64,000 nucleotides of DNA. Source: Imbricaverruca yamaguchii (taxonomy: Eukaryota > Arthropoda > Thecostraca > Neoverrucidae). The notes under the pieces are model-generated. The model searched no databases. It was not told where the DNA came from and saw nothing but the letters and a program-made list of their open reading frames with translations. Shown here one piece after another: positions 1-11,483 of this stretch. The DNA lies in the NCBI GenBank assembly GCA_034440575.1, contig JAOTOL010001625.1, forward strand, positions 1,694,501 to 1,758,500, given 5' to 3'. Positions within the stretch are counted from its first letter, which is position 1; the number at the start of each line of letters is the position of its first letter. A program made the translations under genes and the position numbers.

Positions 1-290
1 CACCGCCAGTCACACTCAGCATACAGCACCGCCAGTCACACTCAGCACACAGCACCGCCAGTCACGTTCAGCACACAGCACCGCCAGTCACACTCAGCAC
101 CCAGCACCGCCAGTCACACTCAGCACACAGCACCGCCAGTCACACTCAGCACACAGCACCGCCAGTCACACACAGCACCGCCAGTCACGCTCAGCACACA
201 GCACCACCAGTCACACTCAGCACACAGCACCGCCAGTCACACCCAACACACAGCCGACACGCAGCACCGCCACTCACGCTCAGCACCGCA
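1..290. repeat. 26-bp minisatellite
   Basis: About eleven copies of a 26-bp unit (core caccgccagtcacactcagc) run from the window edge to about 290, with a few substitutions and shortened copies near the end. No gene is seen in it. If the WIPI2 gene continues leftwards, the array lies in its next intron. Confidence 0.9.
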
Positions 291-994
291 AAACACAGCG
301 TTCTCTTGCGAGTCTCACCATCAAGACCGCTACCTTTCCATAAATATATGCTCTCCTTGTTCTTACTGGACAATGAAATGGCGCTGTTTAACAGTGAAGT
401 GGCCCAAGTTTGTTGCATTTTGACACACACCATATCCTTACTAAACCTAGGCTCTTAAACCCAGCAATTTATTCCAATGACGATCAGAGCACCCACGACC
501 TACGTCCAACTATGGATCACATACTGCAGACCTTTCGAAACGCAGCACCAATTCAACGTACGCGAAACTTGCAGTACCAGGAAGAAAACCGAACCCGAGG
601 ACTGTCTAAAGGTAGTTTCTACGTAGAAAAACGTCCTAACACACCTAAGTTGTTACACTGACGGACCAACGTGGAGCGTGGGGGGTTAAAAAGAGTTCGA
701 ATGGATGACGTAGCACGTGGGGAAATATGAAGCCCACAAATTCGATTGGGTTTATGATACGGCGTCGTGTTAAAGAGCCCTTGACGTTGAGAACATGGAG
801 TCAAAGTTTAAGATTACAAAGCAGGTGAGGCTACAATGATTGTAAAAAGGATGCCAAACTTTACCAAATACAAATATTATTTTCCTTGAGAGGGTTGGAT
901 TGACAGGCAAGGGTGGAAGAAAAATTGCGTATTTGTGCACGGAAACTATCTTTGATAATAACCGGATTATGATTCCAGCGGCCAATCTCAGGCC

Positions 995-1260
995 AGATAG
1001 CGGCCCATATCAGACTGGGAAGAGGGCCGTCTCAGACTGGGGAGCGGCCATATCAGTCCGGGGACCGGTTCACCTCAGGCTAGGGAGCGGCCCATCTCAG
1101 GCTGGGGAGCAGCCCATATCTGGCTGGGAGCAGCCCATATCAGGCAGGGAGCGGCCGTCTCTTCCTGGGAAGCGGCCCGTTTCTGGCTGAGGAGAAGGCC
1201 GTCTCAGGCCGGAGAGGGGGCCGTCTCAGACTGGTGAGAGGGCGGCCCTTCTCCGGCTCG
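995..1260. repeat. Degenerate ~20-22-bp minisatellite
   Basis: Irregular copies of a unit like gggagcggcccatctcaggc lie just downstream (minus strand) of WIPI2 exon 6. Unlike several other arrays here, the unit does not resemble the neighbouring exon border. The stretch 300-990 shows no gene I can support. Confidence 0.7.
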
Positions 1261-1301
1261 GGACGACCCTTGCCAGGCTTCTGAGAGGGAGGGGCACTCA
1301 C

Positions 1302-1444
1302 GCCGGCTGCGACACCGTCTCGGTCAGCTTGAACACGTGGATGGTCTCGGTGTTGCTGCTGAGCGCCAGGAACTGGGAGTCGGGCGAGAAGCACATGCTG
1401 GAGATCTGGGCACACCGCTTCAGACCGCGCCGCAGCTCGTACGC
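1302..1444 (-). CDS. WIPI2: WIPI2 exon 6, with the LRRG lipid-binding motif
   Basis: 143 bp with a cggcag acceptor and a strong gtgagt donor. It encodes [38 protein letters not shown] and [13 protein letters not shown] is the PI3P-binding motif between blades 5 and 6, and [12 protein letters not shown] is the next blade. The donor overlaps an in-frame TGA, so intron retention would truncate the protein after TETVSQPA. Confidence 0.94.
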
Positions 1445-4400
1445 CTGCCGCGAGGTCAGCCGAGGTCACGCCGCTGACCGGTGGCACCTCGAACGTGCAC
1501 AACACGGAGCGTCACCACAAGTAGTCGTGACACCGTCACAATGACACCCATTAGCCGTGCTCGCACAGAGATCGTGACGGAGGACTGTCGGCCAACCTGA
1601 CGCCACGGCACGCCACACGCCACACGCAACTGGGACGGAACAGTTCCCATACGTGGCTAGAACGGGCACGGTTTCGATACGTAACTGAAAAGGGAACAGG
1701 TGCGCTAGTTAGTTATTAGGGCTTTAGGGCGCATCGACTACATTGGTCATGCAGCGCCCAGGGAACAGGTGCGATTCGCAACTGGAGCGAGAACCGTTCC
1801 CATACGTAACTGGCACGGGCACGGCTCCGATGCAGAACTGAAACGGGCACAGTTCAGACACGCAATCGTAACGTGAACAGTTTCGATACGCGACTGCAAA
1901 CGAAAACGGAAACTGGAAATGCATCAAAATTTGCGCATCTCGCTCATTTTCACCTGCGACTGGCATACCGATACCGACACCGAGTGCAGGTCGCATATCG
2001 ACAATCGACACGAAGCCAATCGCCCCGCCGTCACCAGCCGAGCTACAGCGGCGACGGGACCTGCGCGAGACGGCACGAGGCGGCACCCACCTTGGAGCCG
2101 TCCTTGATGTTGAACACCCTGATGACGGTGCCCTTCTCGGAGGCGGTGGCCACCTGCGTGCCGCTGCTGCTGAAAGCCACCGCCGCCACCGGCGAGTCGT
2201 GCGCCGGCAGCATCGTCTTGGCTTGCTGCAACGGCCGTCACTGTCAGCGGCGCGGTCAGGTGTCCCAGGTGGGAGGGCCGTCACGGCCAGGAGCGGAGTC
2301 AGGCATCACTTGGGTGGGGTGGAGGACATCACTGGCAGGGGCGAGGTCAGGTATCCGCTCAATCACACAGGTGGTAGCTGAACATGAAGGGGGGTTGAGG
2401 GGATGTAAGCAAGATGAATTCACCAGCCTCTTTCCAAAACAAGAACGCCACTGCCCCATGATGATCGTCCAGTGCACAAACGCGGGACAGATTCAACAGC
2501 ACACACTCAGACGCGGGCCACGTTTCAGCCCGATTCCACCCCGGCCGCACGGCTTCACACGGCAGCGCAGCACACCCTGGCCGTCCGGCGGCGTACCAGG
2601 TTGAGCGCGTCGAACACCTGCAGCTCGCCGATGCTGGCGCTGCCCGGGTAGGCCAGGTAGCAGAAGTCGCTGCTGGTGCTGAGCGCGCACACGCCGCGCG
2701 GGTTGGCCGGCGTGTCGCGGATGGTGTGGATCAGCTTCATGTCGCGGATGTTGTGGATGTAGAGCGACTCCTCCAGACAAACGACCAGCCGCTGTCGGGT
2801 AACACGGCGTCAGTTTGATTGATTATTTTGGCTTAAGGGCGCGCAGACTGCGAGGTCATTTAGCGCTCCAGACACACGACGGCGTCAAGACGAGAGAGCG
2901 CGAGAGAGAGAGGCTCCTCCAGACACACGACCAGCCGCTGTCGGGGCAACACGGCATCAGGGCAAGAGACACACCACCAGCCGCTGTCGAGGTAACACGG
3001 CGTCAGGGCGACAGACACACGATCAGCCGCTGTCGGGCAACACGGCGCCAGGGCGACAGACACATCACCAGCCGCTGTCGGAGTAACACTAAACAGAGCG
3101 ACAGGGACAACCAGCCGCTGTCGGGGTAACACGGCGTCAGGGCGAGAGAGCGAGCGAGAGAGGCTCCTCCAAACACACCACCAGCCGCTGTCGGGGTAAC
3201 ACGGCGTCAGGGCGACAGACACACGACCGGCCTCTGTCGGGGTAACACGGCGCCAGGGCGAGCACACCACCAGCCGCTGTCGAGGTAACACGGCGTCAGG
3301 GCGACAGACACACGACCTGCCGCTGTCGGGGTAACACAGCGTAACACGGCGTAACACGGCGGCCCCTACCGCCAGTCGCCACTCACGGCGCGGTTGAGTC
3401 GAACGGCGACGATGGTGTTGGTGTAGTCGTACTCGCACACCTTGGTGCCCTTCTTGAAGTGGCACACCTGCAGCCGGCGCGGCAGCGACTGCGTCACCAG
3501 CGTCACCAGACTGCTGCTGAAGAGCCGCTCCACCAGCAGCACGTCGCCGATCTCTGCAACATCAGCAGAAGGTTATGACAGCTTTACGACCAGCATGTGG
3601 CCGATCTCTGCAACAGCATCAGCATGTCATAGCAGCTTTATGATCAGCACGTCACCCATCTCTGCAACATCAGCAGAAGGTTATGACAGTCCTACTATCA
3701 GCACGTCGCCGATCTCTGCAACATCAGCAGAAGGTTATATCACCTTTACGATGAGCACGTCACCGATCTCTGTTTAACCGCACAAGCAGGTCATGGCAGC
3801 TTCACGATCAGCACGTCAGCGATCTCTGCAACACCACCAGCTGTGCTACGAGACCATAGGACCACGGCCACAGATCAGCTCGCGACACGCCGCCTGCAGT
3901 CGATGTGTTGCATCTGCGACGCTCGGCGAGGACGGCAGTCTGAGCAACACCCCTTGCATGAACAACGCGCGACACACATTCAGAGTAGACACACCGGGGT
4001 TGGTAAAATTCTGACCACTTGGCTAGTTGACTACCGACAAAAAGCTAGTTTGTACCATGCCAGTGGTATTAATCGGTGCAAACTATTTGCCGGTGAAGAC
4101 TTGACTCCACAACAGACCACGATGGGCTCATATCCCCAGGAGTCGGAGAATCCCCGGATCCAGTCACAAACCTGTCATGGTCTCACGCAGAAAGCTGATG
4201 TGACGACGACAGTCTTGCCATGCCCCCGATATCAACCAACTTATGCCAGCATCTTTCCAACCCCGAAACAAACCAACAAGCACGTGGAACACGGGCTGAT
4301 GGTCGACCTCGGGTCGCCTCGCGAGCGCGTGCCGACACAACTGCCGCGGAGTGCAGCTCGACACCGGGAGCGGAGGTATGTGTGCTCATCCGGTCGTGGC

Positions 4401-7400
4401 GCTTTGCGACTACTGCGTGACATGCATCGCACCGCATTCACATCAGCAACACCGACGGAACAGTCGGGGCGAGGTGGACAACGCAATTTTTCGTCATTTC
4501 CATGCTCCTAACTCTTCCGTCCAGTGACCCTGGGAATACTGTTGTCGTTACTAGCTTGCCATCTTTCAACGGTTTCCCAAGGTCGCATTTCTACTACTGA
4601 CTGGTTATCCGCAAAACATAACAAAAATAGGCAAATTGCATTGGTTGTTTTAGCATTTTGACCCCACCTGTTTGCTTCCTGAGGCAACCACGCGTTTGGT
4701 GCACTGATTTATGGACAGCTCACCAAGGGAAGCCCCACAACGAAAGACCCTATGAATGTGCGTGTAGGCAAACAGGATGGCCCGCTGCACCTGATATGGG
4801 GACGGACAAAAAAACAACCCCAAATACGGGTATGTACTGCACTCTGGGCCCTGACACCATCCTTCATGTACCACTCATGACCAATGGAGAAAAGGGACAA
4901 TGGCAATGAACAATTATTAAAAGGAGAATGAGAATATCGGGAGGGAGGCCGCTTTACATGGAAAACGTTTTGTTTTACTGGACAAATGCTTGCAATCCCC
5001 TCACAAATGTTTAGAAGCAGTGGCCTGGCATTTATCATGCCAAAAAAAAACAATGCTTGAATTGATTTAATTTAATTGATTGATTTGAAACACTGCCATA
5101 CTTCTCTGACTGGACACATCCACAAATAACACGTCACATTCCGAGCGCACCGGAAGACATCCTCCACGGGGCCGGCACGGCTGTTGCTGAGGTACCCTGC
5201 ACATGTCACTGTCGAGAGGTTTGGCTCAAGCTGGGAACCGAGATGCTTTTTGTGGCTCATAATATGGTCCAGTTAGACAGACAGTTAGACAATTAGACAG
5301 TTAGACGGTTAGACAGTTAGACCTTGTCCGGTGCGCGGACATTTGGCTCGAAACAACTGATGCCAGCCGCCCTCTATAAGGGGACGAGTAGTCTGGGCGC
5401 AAGTTGCTCGTCTCACAATCGAAAGATTGTGGACTCGAATCACTTGTCGCTACTCTTCGCCCGCGACCAATCGGCGTGAGAGACTGGCGACGCCACATGG
5501 CTCAACGGTCGACGTGTCGTAAAAACCAATAGCAACAATAACCGCCCTCTATTAACCGAGCATGCAAACGGCGGCGGCGGGCGGTGGCCGGCCGTGTGCC
5601 TGGCCGCCGCCGTACACTCGGCGAAGGCGACGTATACCCGGGCCACCCACAATAAACTGCGTGGCTATTACAGCCCATTATCGATTCTTCAAATAAATGT
5701 CGCATAAAAGAGGCTGTCGCAGACACACATGAAAACATATAATAAGTCCTCATATCAGCGGCACGGAAAGTACGGCAAGCATAATAAGAAGTCGACAGGT
5801 ATGAAGATAACACAGCAAGTATGAAAGAGGTCGAGTATGATGAGAAGTCAGGAAGCAGAACAGGTAAATCTGAACGGTGCACCAGTGTCGCCTAAGGTGG
5901 CGACCAAACATGGGAACTGGCAGTTGCCTCAGTTCGTGTAGCAGTTCATTACACAGGCCAGGACCTCAGGACCAAAAACGGCTCCTGCCCATCTCTGTAC
6001 GCGACTTGGGGAAGAATAGGTCCCGGTGCTGACGGGTGTGGCGGTCACGGTGCTCGACAACTGTTGAGATAGTGCCGGCTAATGAAGCCGACTCCTGTGG
6101 TCTGGGTACCTTGTGAAGTAGGCCAGCGTGTGGTATGAGGCGAGGGGCTTATCGCTAATGCAGACAAGACGCTTCAACAGATCCACGACATGTTCAAACT
6201 TAGAGCGTCCGAAAATAACTTTTGCTCCAAAGTTGATATTTTGTATTAATCAGAGACATTCATTCGGCACTATTTCCGTTCGCCGAAATGCGTCGAGCGC
6301 GATCTGAGAGAGCACCAAAGCATTGACGAACACCGAGATGACAGATGGTGGCAGGTAGACCCTAAAATGCGATAGACAGGCCAAAGTTACGCAACATCGT
6401 CTTGCAATGGTGGAGTCCCAGCTGAGCGTGCGATCAAAAGTGGGCCACAAATTTTTTACTTCCGAAACGAGCAGCAATTGTTGATCGCGAAACGCTACCG
6501 TGAAGTTGGGAAGATTGCATACATTTTGTTGGCTGCTAAAGACCACAACCTTGGTTTCCCCTGATATACTTTTAGACCGTTACAGCGGAACCATAGGTCG
6601 AGGGAAGTCAGGATGTAATCTGGCTCGGAAGCAACACTTTGGATACGAGCTTTGTTTCCCGTTACCAGCATTTGTTTGTCGGCTGCCTACCGAACGACTA
6701 CTGCACCTTACTAAGGTCGATGGAGAAGACGCAGTAGGGCAAAGAGCCAAGAAATAAGCCTTGAAAAAAAAACTCCGATGTTGTTTAGAAGTGGAACATA
6801 ATTGAACAGTGTCAATACCGTTCTGGCTTAGCTTGAGACTCTGCTCAGAGCAGCGTGACAGTCCAGCCTCGCCGACAACTCCCCGGCGACTCTACTCAGA
6901 GTAGCGTGACAGTCCAGCCGCGCCGACACTCCCTGGCGACTCTCTGACAGCTGGGTGTTGTCCTGGCCCCACCGGCCGGCGGCCGTACCACACGACCCGC
7001 CATAACCGGCGGAAGTGACGAGGTGCGGTCCCTCGGCCATCGGCACACACACGCTGACTCAGCAGTCTAGCGGGCCGTGCCAGGTACCGTAATGCAACGG
7101 ACGGCGGCCGGCAAGTCTGAACATACGCAGGTACGATTCGGCAACATAATTTGATGCTAAAGCTACCGCCAGAAGCCGACCTCGTCACAACACACCTCAA
7201 TAGCTGAAGTGACCGTGACCAACAAACCGGATCCGGTGCTTTTTGCTCTCGTCTGAATGTCTGGGCCTTCCCGGTCCAAACCAGTGCAAGGTCAGGTGTT
7301 TGCAGTGTTGAATATCAACCCACGGCGTGCACAACAAGATGGAACATGGCGGAGCTAACCCTATGCCGTTCAACACGACACCCCAAGCACATCTAAAGCC

Positions 7401-7998
7401 GCCGATGGTTGCAGGCTGTAGACGGGACTGCCGCCAATCTACCGTTAATCGCGCCATTGCGGGGTTCTCGGTAGCTTCCACTGCGGGGTCGGTGTCGAAG
7501 CTGTGCCTCCCGCTCCGCCGTGCCTGCAATCCGTGACCTACGCACCAGCTGGTCAAGCTGATAGCCCGGCGGACGACAGTGTTCAGTCGCGAGACAAAAC
7601 GACGGCGCGCGACGCAAGCGTGACCTGCGACCGCCGACCGAATTGCACCAGCCTCTGTGAACAGGTCCACATTGCCGCCGTGCGTCTGCCTCCCACGACG
7701 CCGTCCGGCGGCTCTGCCCTGGGTTGGCCGGCACCGGGGCACAGAGTCCGGTGTTGGCGGCGGCCAGACGGGACACGGAACAAATTGGGCGGCGGCCAGA
7801 TGTCGACCGGACGGCTCAAAATTAACCACAAAACAACTTGGACAGCGGCAAAATATCGTCCGGGCGGCTCGAGATAGAACACAAAACAACCTGGGCGGCG
7901 GCCAAATACCAGCCAGGCGGCTCGTTAGTTACTTAGTTATTAGGGCTTTAGGGTGCATCGACTACATTGGTCATGTAGCGCCCAAAGCCGGACATTTC

Positions 7999-8051
<53 letters not shown>

Positions 8052-11000
8052 GAAGGTTTGTGTATCCAAATAGCAGCATCTACAACATGCACAAATGTTC
8101 ATATGCAGATAAGATTGGATCAGGTCGGGCCGGGCTGAGTTTGGTTGGGTTGATTTAGACTACACTTGACAGGGTTTGACTGGATTGAACTGGGCATAGT
8201 TGGGAGGGGCTGTACCAGACTAGATGGGGCTGGGCTGGTTTGAATCTGGTTTAGTTGGGTTGATATGGACAGAGTTGGTTGCATTTGGTAGGGTTGAGTA
8301 GGGCTGGACTGGACTGGGCTAGATGGATTTGGATGAGACTGGGATGGCTGGGTTCAGCTGAACTCAGTTTGGTTGAACTTGGCTTGTTTGTGCTAGATTG
8401 GGTTGGACTGAGCTAAGATAGGCTGAATTGAGTTCGTTTGAGCTAGGTTAGGTTAGCTTGGGTTGAATCAAGTTGGTTTTGATTAAGCCAGGTCAGATTA
8501 GATTTTGTGGACATGAATATCTACAGGTACAACAAGTTTTGTTGACAAACATGTACATAGATGAACACCAGCTAAATGAATGGGGCACACAAACTTACAT
8601 AAAAACATGTACCCAAAAACAAATGTGGTAAGAACACATGCACATGAGCATTTGTCCTCCAATTGCAGGTTGGGAGTCAGGAACTTCGATTGTGTGTGGG
8701 GGGAGGTGTGCATGGCATACATCTCACATGTTGGTGGGCTATGTTGGTGGGCTATGGGTGCATCAACTGCATTGGTCACACAGCAACCAGTATGCATCTC
8801 ACAAGAACCACACTCATTTGCAGGCAGCATGCACTCAACAAAGCATTCAAGCAGTGTTCTCAAGGCCTGACCACTTACCAACTTCATAGATTTGTTCAAT
8901 TTTATCGATGCTGTTGATAGTGAACAGTCTGTAGCCCATGTGAGTGCCAACTGCCAGTGAGCTGAAAACATGAGCACATGATGGGATGATGATGAACAAA
9001 AGGCAGCAGATTGACATTAGGCTGAACATATGAGCAGTGGATGGGACAATGATGAACAAAAGGCAGCAGAACGACCATGGGGTGAAACAGCACTTGCATG
9101 TGGTTACAGATTTGTCAGGCATGAGCAGTTACACCACATTGTTAGAACAGCTTCTATAATAATTTGGCATAACACAGAAAATTAGGTAATTCTTAATGAC
9201 ATTCTAACCCATGGTTGTATTAAGTATTCAATATGCACCTTTGTTTCACATATGATAATGCAAATTGTTAACCATAAATGGGTGCAGGAACACTATGAGA
9301 TTAGATGATATGCTTACATTTTCATACATACTCCTAAGCTGATATAACCAACTTGAGCAAACCATGGTATGAGAGTTTGAATAGCTGGCAAAACTATACT
9401 GAAAACTATGGTTCAATCTGACACATGGAATCATTTTAGCAACTGCCATCTATTCCAAGATGCTTCAGTTCACATTGCTCTACAGAAAGATAGGTGACAT
9501 GGTATGACACTGATCCAACAAACATGTTTGAGGCCTCAACAAGAGGTCATCTACAATCCATCCATCCAGTTGATTTCAATCACTCAGTATGTTGGCAGGC
9601 ATCTTTCAGTTTCTATAAATTTTCAACAACAAAGAATGGCAATTGTCCTTCATATCCAGATCAAGCTATCTTAGGTTAGGCTGGGTTAGTGCTTTAAGTT
9701 TGAAACATTGAGAAAATGGATATTTTCCCATTCTTCACATTTTTTTTTGTGAAAGGTAGCTTAGGCTAGGTTAGGCTATGCTACATTCCATTTAACATTT
9801 TGAAGCACTAATTTGCATGCTGTATCACCTGACTACTTTTGCTGAAACAAGCCTTGTTTGGTGTTAATTTGTTTTCCAACTGAAAAGTACAGATTTGTAG
9901 GGAAAGTGAATACATATCCTATCTTCTAGATATCTTGGTAAGAATATCTTCTTAATCATGTTCATAAATGTTGCATTGGATGCAAAATATTATAATTCAT
10001 AAAGCTTAGGTTAGGTTTGTTCAGTTATTTTCAGAAAAAAAACTTTATATTTTTTTCATGAAACAAAAATTGAAAATGGAGGCTAAGATTATGATTGGAT
10101 AGATTATGTCCAATTTGTTTCTCTTTTTCAACAATATCTTTATATGATATATTACTTAAGCTCAAGAGCCTTTTGGTATTGTTTGGACTGCTGATTGAAA
10201 ACAAGAAATTCCAGAGAAAATGAGTTATCACATGAAAATATATTCACTAATGTTGTATTGGTGAAGACATTCCAAGATCTCACAAAGCACTGTTAAGCAC
10301 ACATCTACTCAATTGTCTGTATCTTAAAAAAAATACAGAAATGAGTAGAAAATTCATCACATTACATCCTTAAAAAATAAAAAAGCATAGCAAATAGAGT
10401 AGTCTTCAAATAATAGTGGCTACCAGAATAGAGCACATGCAGTTTGATGTGTTGCATGGACTAACACCTACAGTGAAAGTGCCCAGCATTCTGTGAAAAG
10501 CTTTAGTATGGCTGGAGAACAAGGTATAAGCAGCCCATAACTTTGTCATGGGGTAAATGGACTGCAGTCATGTGTGATACATATGGGGTCAGTGATAGGC
10601 ATCCATAGTTTTCAATGGCAGCAAGGAAAAGAAAGGAAACATGTTAAGCCAGGTGCAAAAATCAAAGAACACAAAAACCAAATTGAATGAAAATCATGAT
10701 ATTTCTGGGTAACACAAAACCAGCTTAAATTTGGTGAGACAAGAAGCAGTACCTTTGGCAAATAGGACAAAAAAAGTTTCTTTTCATTGTAAATATTAGT
10801 TGGTCTATTTGGGATCAAGCCATGAGGACATTTGTGTTGTGGATTATGTTCAGATATATGGCTAGGTAGCTAAATGAACCTCAGGGTACATCAACCATGT
10901 CAATGTAGTGATCAATCAATTATATTCATTGCTATTTCCATGAATGAATCAAAGGGCTAGGTTTTGTTTTTTCCCAAATTATTATTTTTATCCAAATATA

Positions 11001-11483
11001 GGCTAGGCTAGGTTAGGCAAGAAAATGTTGCACATTTACTTTATTCTATAAGCATTTCTTTCCATACCATGCCACCAACCTAAAGGCCACTTAAAAAAAA
11101 TTTTTTTAGTAAAAGATTTTAAAAACCATCATCCTAAAAAATTATTTTGTTCACAGGATCCCCTATTTGTTGCACTGCCACAATTTGAAGTACACATGGA
11201 GGGGGTGCTTGCTTTCATGCAGTGTCTTCAGTATTATTGCAGTTTAAGGTAACTACAAGACAAGTTTTACAAACATTTTACCTACATCTCTAGAGCATAC
11301 AAAGGGGTTAGGAATGGTTATGTTAGGTTAGGTTAGGGTATGTGTTAAGTCAGACAATTACCTATATAGGTACAAGTATACAATAAGTGCTTACCTGAAA
11401 TCCTGATTAAAATTCACAAAACGAACTGCTCCAGCCCCAGCACTGACAGTTGGCTGATCATCTCCAATGCCAACAGGATTCAT
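1302..11483 (-). CDS. WIPI2: WIPI2/Atg18-type PROPPIN, 5' part, six exons
   Basis: Spliced gene whose six exons join in phase into about 270 residues. Family knowledge: PROPPINs are seven-bladed beta-propellers that bind PI3P on the phagophore and recruit the ATG16L1 conjugation machinery. Seen here: an N-terminus containing [20 protein letters not shown], then [53 protein letters not shown], the blade motif [18 protein letters not shown] and [10 protein letters not shown], where LRRG (about residues 227-230) is the PI3P-binding L/FRRG motif. The order and spacing follow vertebrate WIPI2. ATG at 11483 is the first in-frame ATG after an upstream stop. Exon 6 ends at a donor, so the C-terminal blades and tail lie left of the window. 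It could be named Atg18a in insect nomenclature. Confidence 0.93.
1704..1762 (-). repeat. Short interspersed hairpin element, copy 1
   Basis: Contains gggcgcatcgactacattgg followed by tcatgcagcgccc, with complementary ends gggcgc/gcgccc. Related copies lie near 7925, 25701, 27607, 38271, 45563 and 46431. It looks like a small SINE or MITE family, here inside a WIPI2 intron. Confidence 0.6.
2091..2225 (-). CDS. WIPI2: WIPI2 exon 5
   Basis: 135 bp, phase 0 at both ends, with a gttgcag acceptor and a gtgggt donor. It encodes [18 protein letters not shown], then [20 protein letters not shown] and NIKDGSK. HDSP and [13 protein letters not shown] are near-invariant PROPPIN blade motifs. Confidence 0.96.
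2597..2791 (-). CDS. WIPI2: WIPI2 exon 4
   Basis: 195 bp, phase 0 at both ends, with a ccgacag acceptor and a gtacgc donor. It reads [19 protein letters not shown], then [19 protein letters not shown] and [18 protein letters not shown]. The [13 protein letters not shown] and YLAYPGSA motifs are diagnostic of WIPI2/Atg18. The intron upstream of it is full of copies of its acceptor. Confidence 0.96.
2792..3370 (-). repeat. Decoy acceptor array of WIPI2 exon 4
   Basis: About nine copies, roughly 38-71 bp apart, each holding on the minus strand the acceptor ccccgacag and the first 15-30 bases of exon 4 (cggctggtcgtgtgtctg). Two copies (about 2890-2960 and 3130-3200) extend further, into sequence matching ctggaggag of the exon. 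The copies follow directly on the genuine junction at 2791/2792. Confidence 0.85.
3387..3553 (-). CDS. WIPI2: WIPI2 exon 3
   Basis: 167 bp with a gttgcag acceptor and a gtgagt donor. It encodes [20 protein letters not shown], then [19 protein letters not shown] and [12 protein letters not shown]. The CHFKKGT and SNTI/TNTI signatures are typical of WIPI1/2. Its acceptor is copied about five times in the adjoining intron. Confidence 0.95.
3554..3830 (-). repeat. Decoy acceptor array of WIPI2 exon 3
   Basis: About five copies with a ~54-bp period. Each carries on the minus strand gatgttgcag followed by agatcggcgacgtgctg-like sequence, that is, the acceptor and first 17 bases of exon 3. Later copies vary (cccat, accgat, agcgat). 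Confidence 0.85.
3831..5366. other. WIPI2 intron 2, no gene seen
   Basis: Mixed-composition intronic DNA with only scattered short reading frames. A short AGTTAGAC repeat lies at about 5270-5320. Nothing else can be supported. Confidence 0.6.
5378..5541 (+). mobile_element. tRNA-derived SINE (family A), copy 1
   Basis: Starts ggggacgagtag and has a degenerate A box, then caatcgaaagattgtgg, a diverged B box, the conserved body (ctactcttcgcccgcgacca, gtgagagactggcgacg) and an ccaatag/caacaata tail. It is flanked by an 11-bp target duplication ccgccctctat (5367-5377 and 5542-5552). The head resembles a tRNA-Val-like gene. Confidence 0.88.
6250..6546 (-). pseudogene. Decayed LINE reverse-transcriptase fragment
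   Basis: A 98-codon frame reads [17 protein letters not shown] and [20 protein letters not shown], which matches the C-terminal part of LINE ORF2 after the catalytic domain (usual form VKNLGV..D..LSW). It is truncated at both ends and is a 5'-truncated remnant in WIPI2 intron 2. It is not related closely to the three other LINEs here. Confidence 0.65.
6838..6945. repeat. Two-copy ~60-bp tandem duplication
   Basis: The segment gactctgctcagagcagcgt.. is repeated as gactctactcagagtagcgt.. with cagtccagcc and gccgacactcc in both. No gene is seen around it (6560-7700). Confidence 0.7.
7738..7925. repeat. ~60-bp tandem repeat, three copies
   Basis: Three diverged copies containing ggcggcggccaga/aaat and cgggcggctcg, each with acacaaaacaac or a similar spacer. 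They end at the short hairpin element at 7925. Intronic, without coding signal. Confidence 0.65.
7925..7985 (-). repeat. Short interspersed hairpin element, copy 2
   Basis: Contains ttagttattagggctttagg, then gtgcatcgactacattggtc and atgtagcgccc. It is nearly identical to the copy at 1704-1762, including the flanking ttagtta tail. Confidence 0.65.
8000..8048. repeat. (TA)n microsatellite
   Basis: About 22 TA dinucleotides followed by cacacg. Simple repeat in WIPI2 intron 2. Confidence 0.95.
8105..8505. repeat. G/T-rich degenerate short repeat
   Basis: Long run of imperfect ttgggttgg, gactggactgggct and similar words, with strong G-over-C strand bias on the plus strand. It looks like an old, decayed minisatellite. 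It ends about 370 bp from WIPI2 exon 2. Confidence 0.6.
8879..8961 (-). CDS. WIPI2: WIPI2 exon 2
   Basis: 83 bp between a tgttttcag acceptor and a perfect gtaagt donor. It reads [13 protein letters not shown] then [14 protein letters not shown], matching the WIPI2 stretch SLAVG..GYKFFSL..VDKLEQIYE. Entry phase 2 and exit phase 1 fit its neighbours. Confidence 0.92.
8962..11394 (-). other. WIPI2 intron 1, AT-rich
   Basis: AT-rich intron without coding signal. It has a two-copy ~65-bp duplication at about 8985-9080 (gatgggaYaatgatgaacaa) and scattered ttaggttagg-type words (about 9670, 9760, 10010, 11000 and 11320). Those resemble short interstitial runs of the arthropod telomere repeat TTAGG. 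Confidence 0.6.
11395..11483 (-). CDS. WIPI2: WIPI2 exon 1 (start codon)
   Basis: 89 bp, from ATG at 11483-11481 to a gtaagc donor at 11394. It encodes [18 protein letters not shown] followed by [11 protein letters not shown] and leaves phase 2. The ending matches the first blade strand of WIPI2 (FANFNQD in vertebrates). The upstream in-frame reading meets a stop without another ATG. Confidence 0.88.

Noticed and set aside
11318..11340. Interstitial telomere
   Set aside because: Only three or four TTAGG units, as at other points nearby; too short to mean a telomere fusion.
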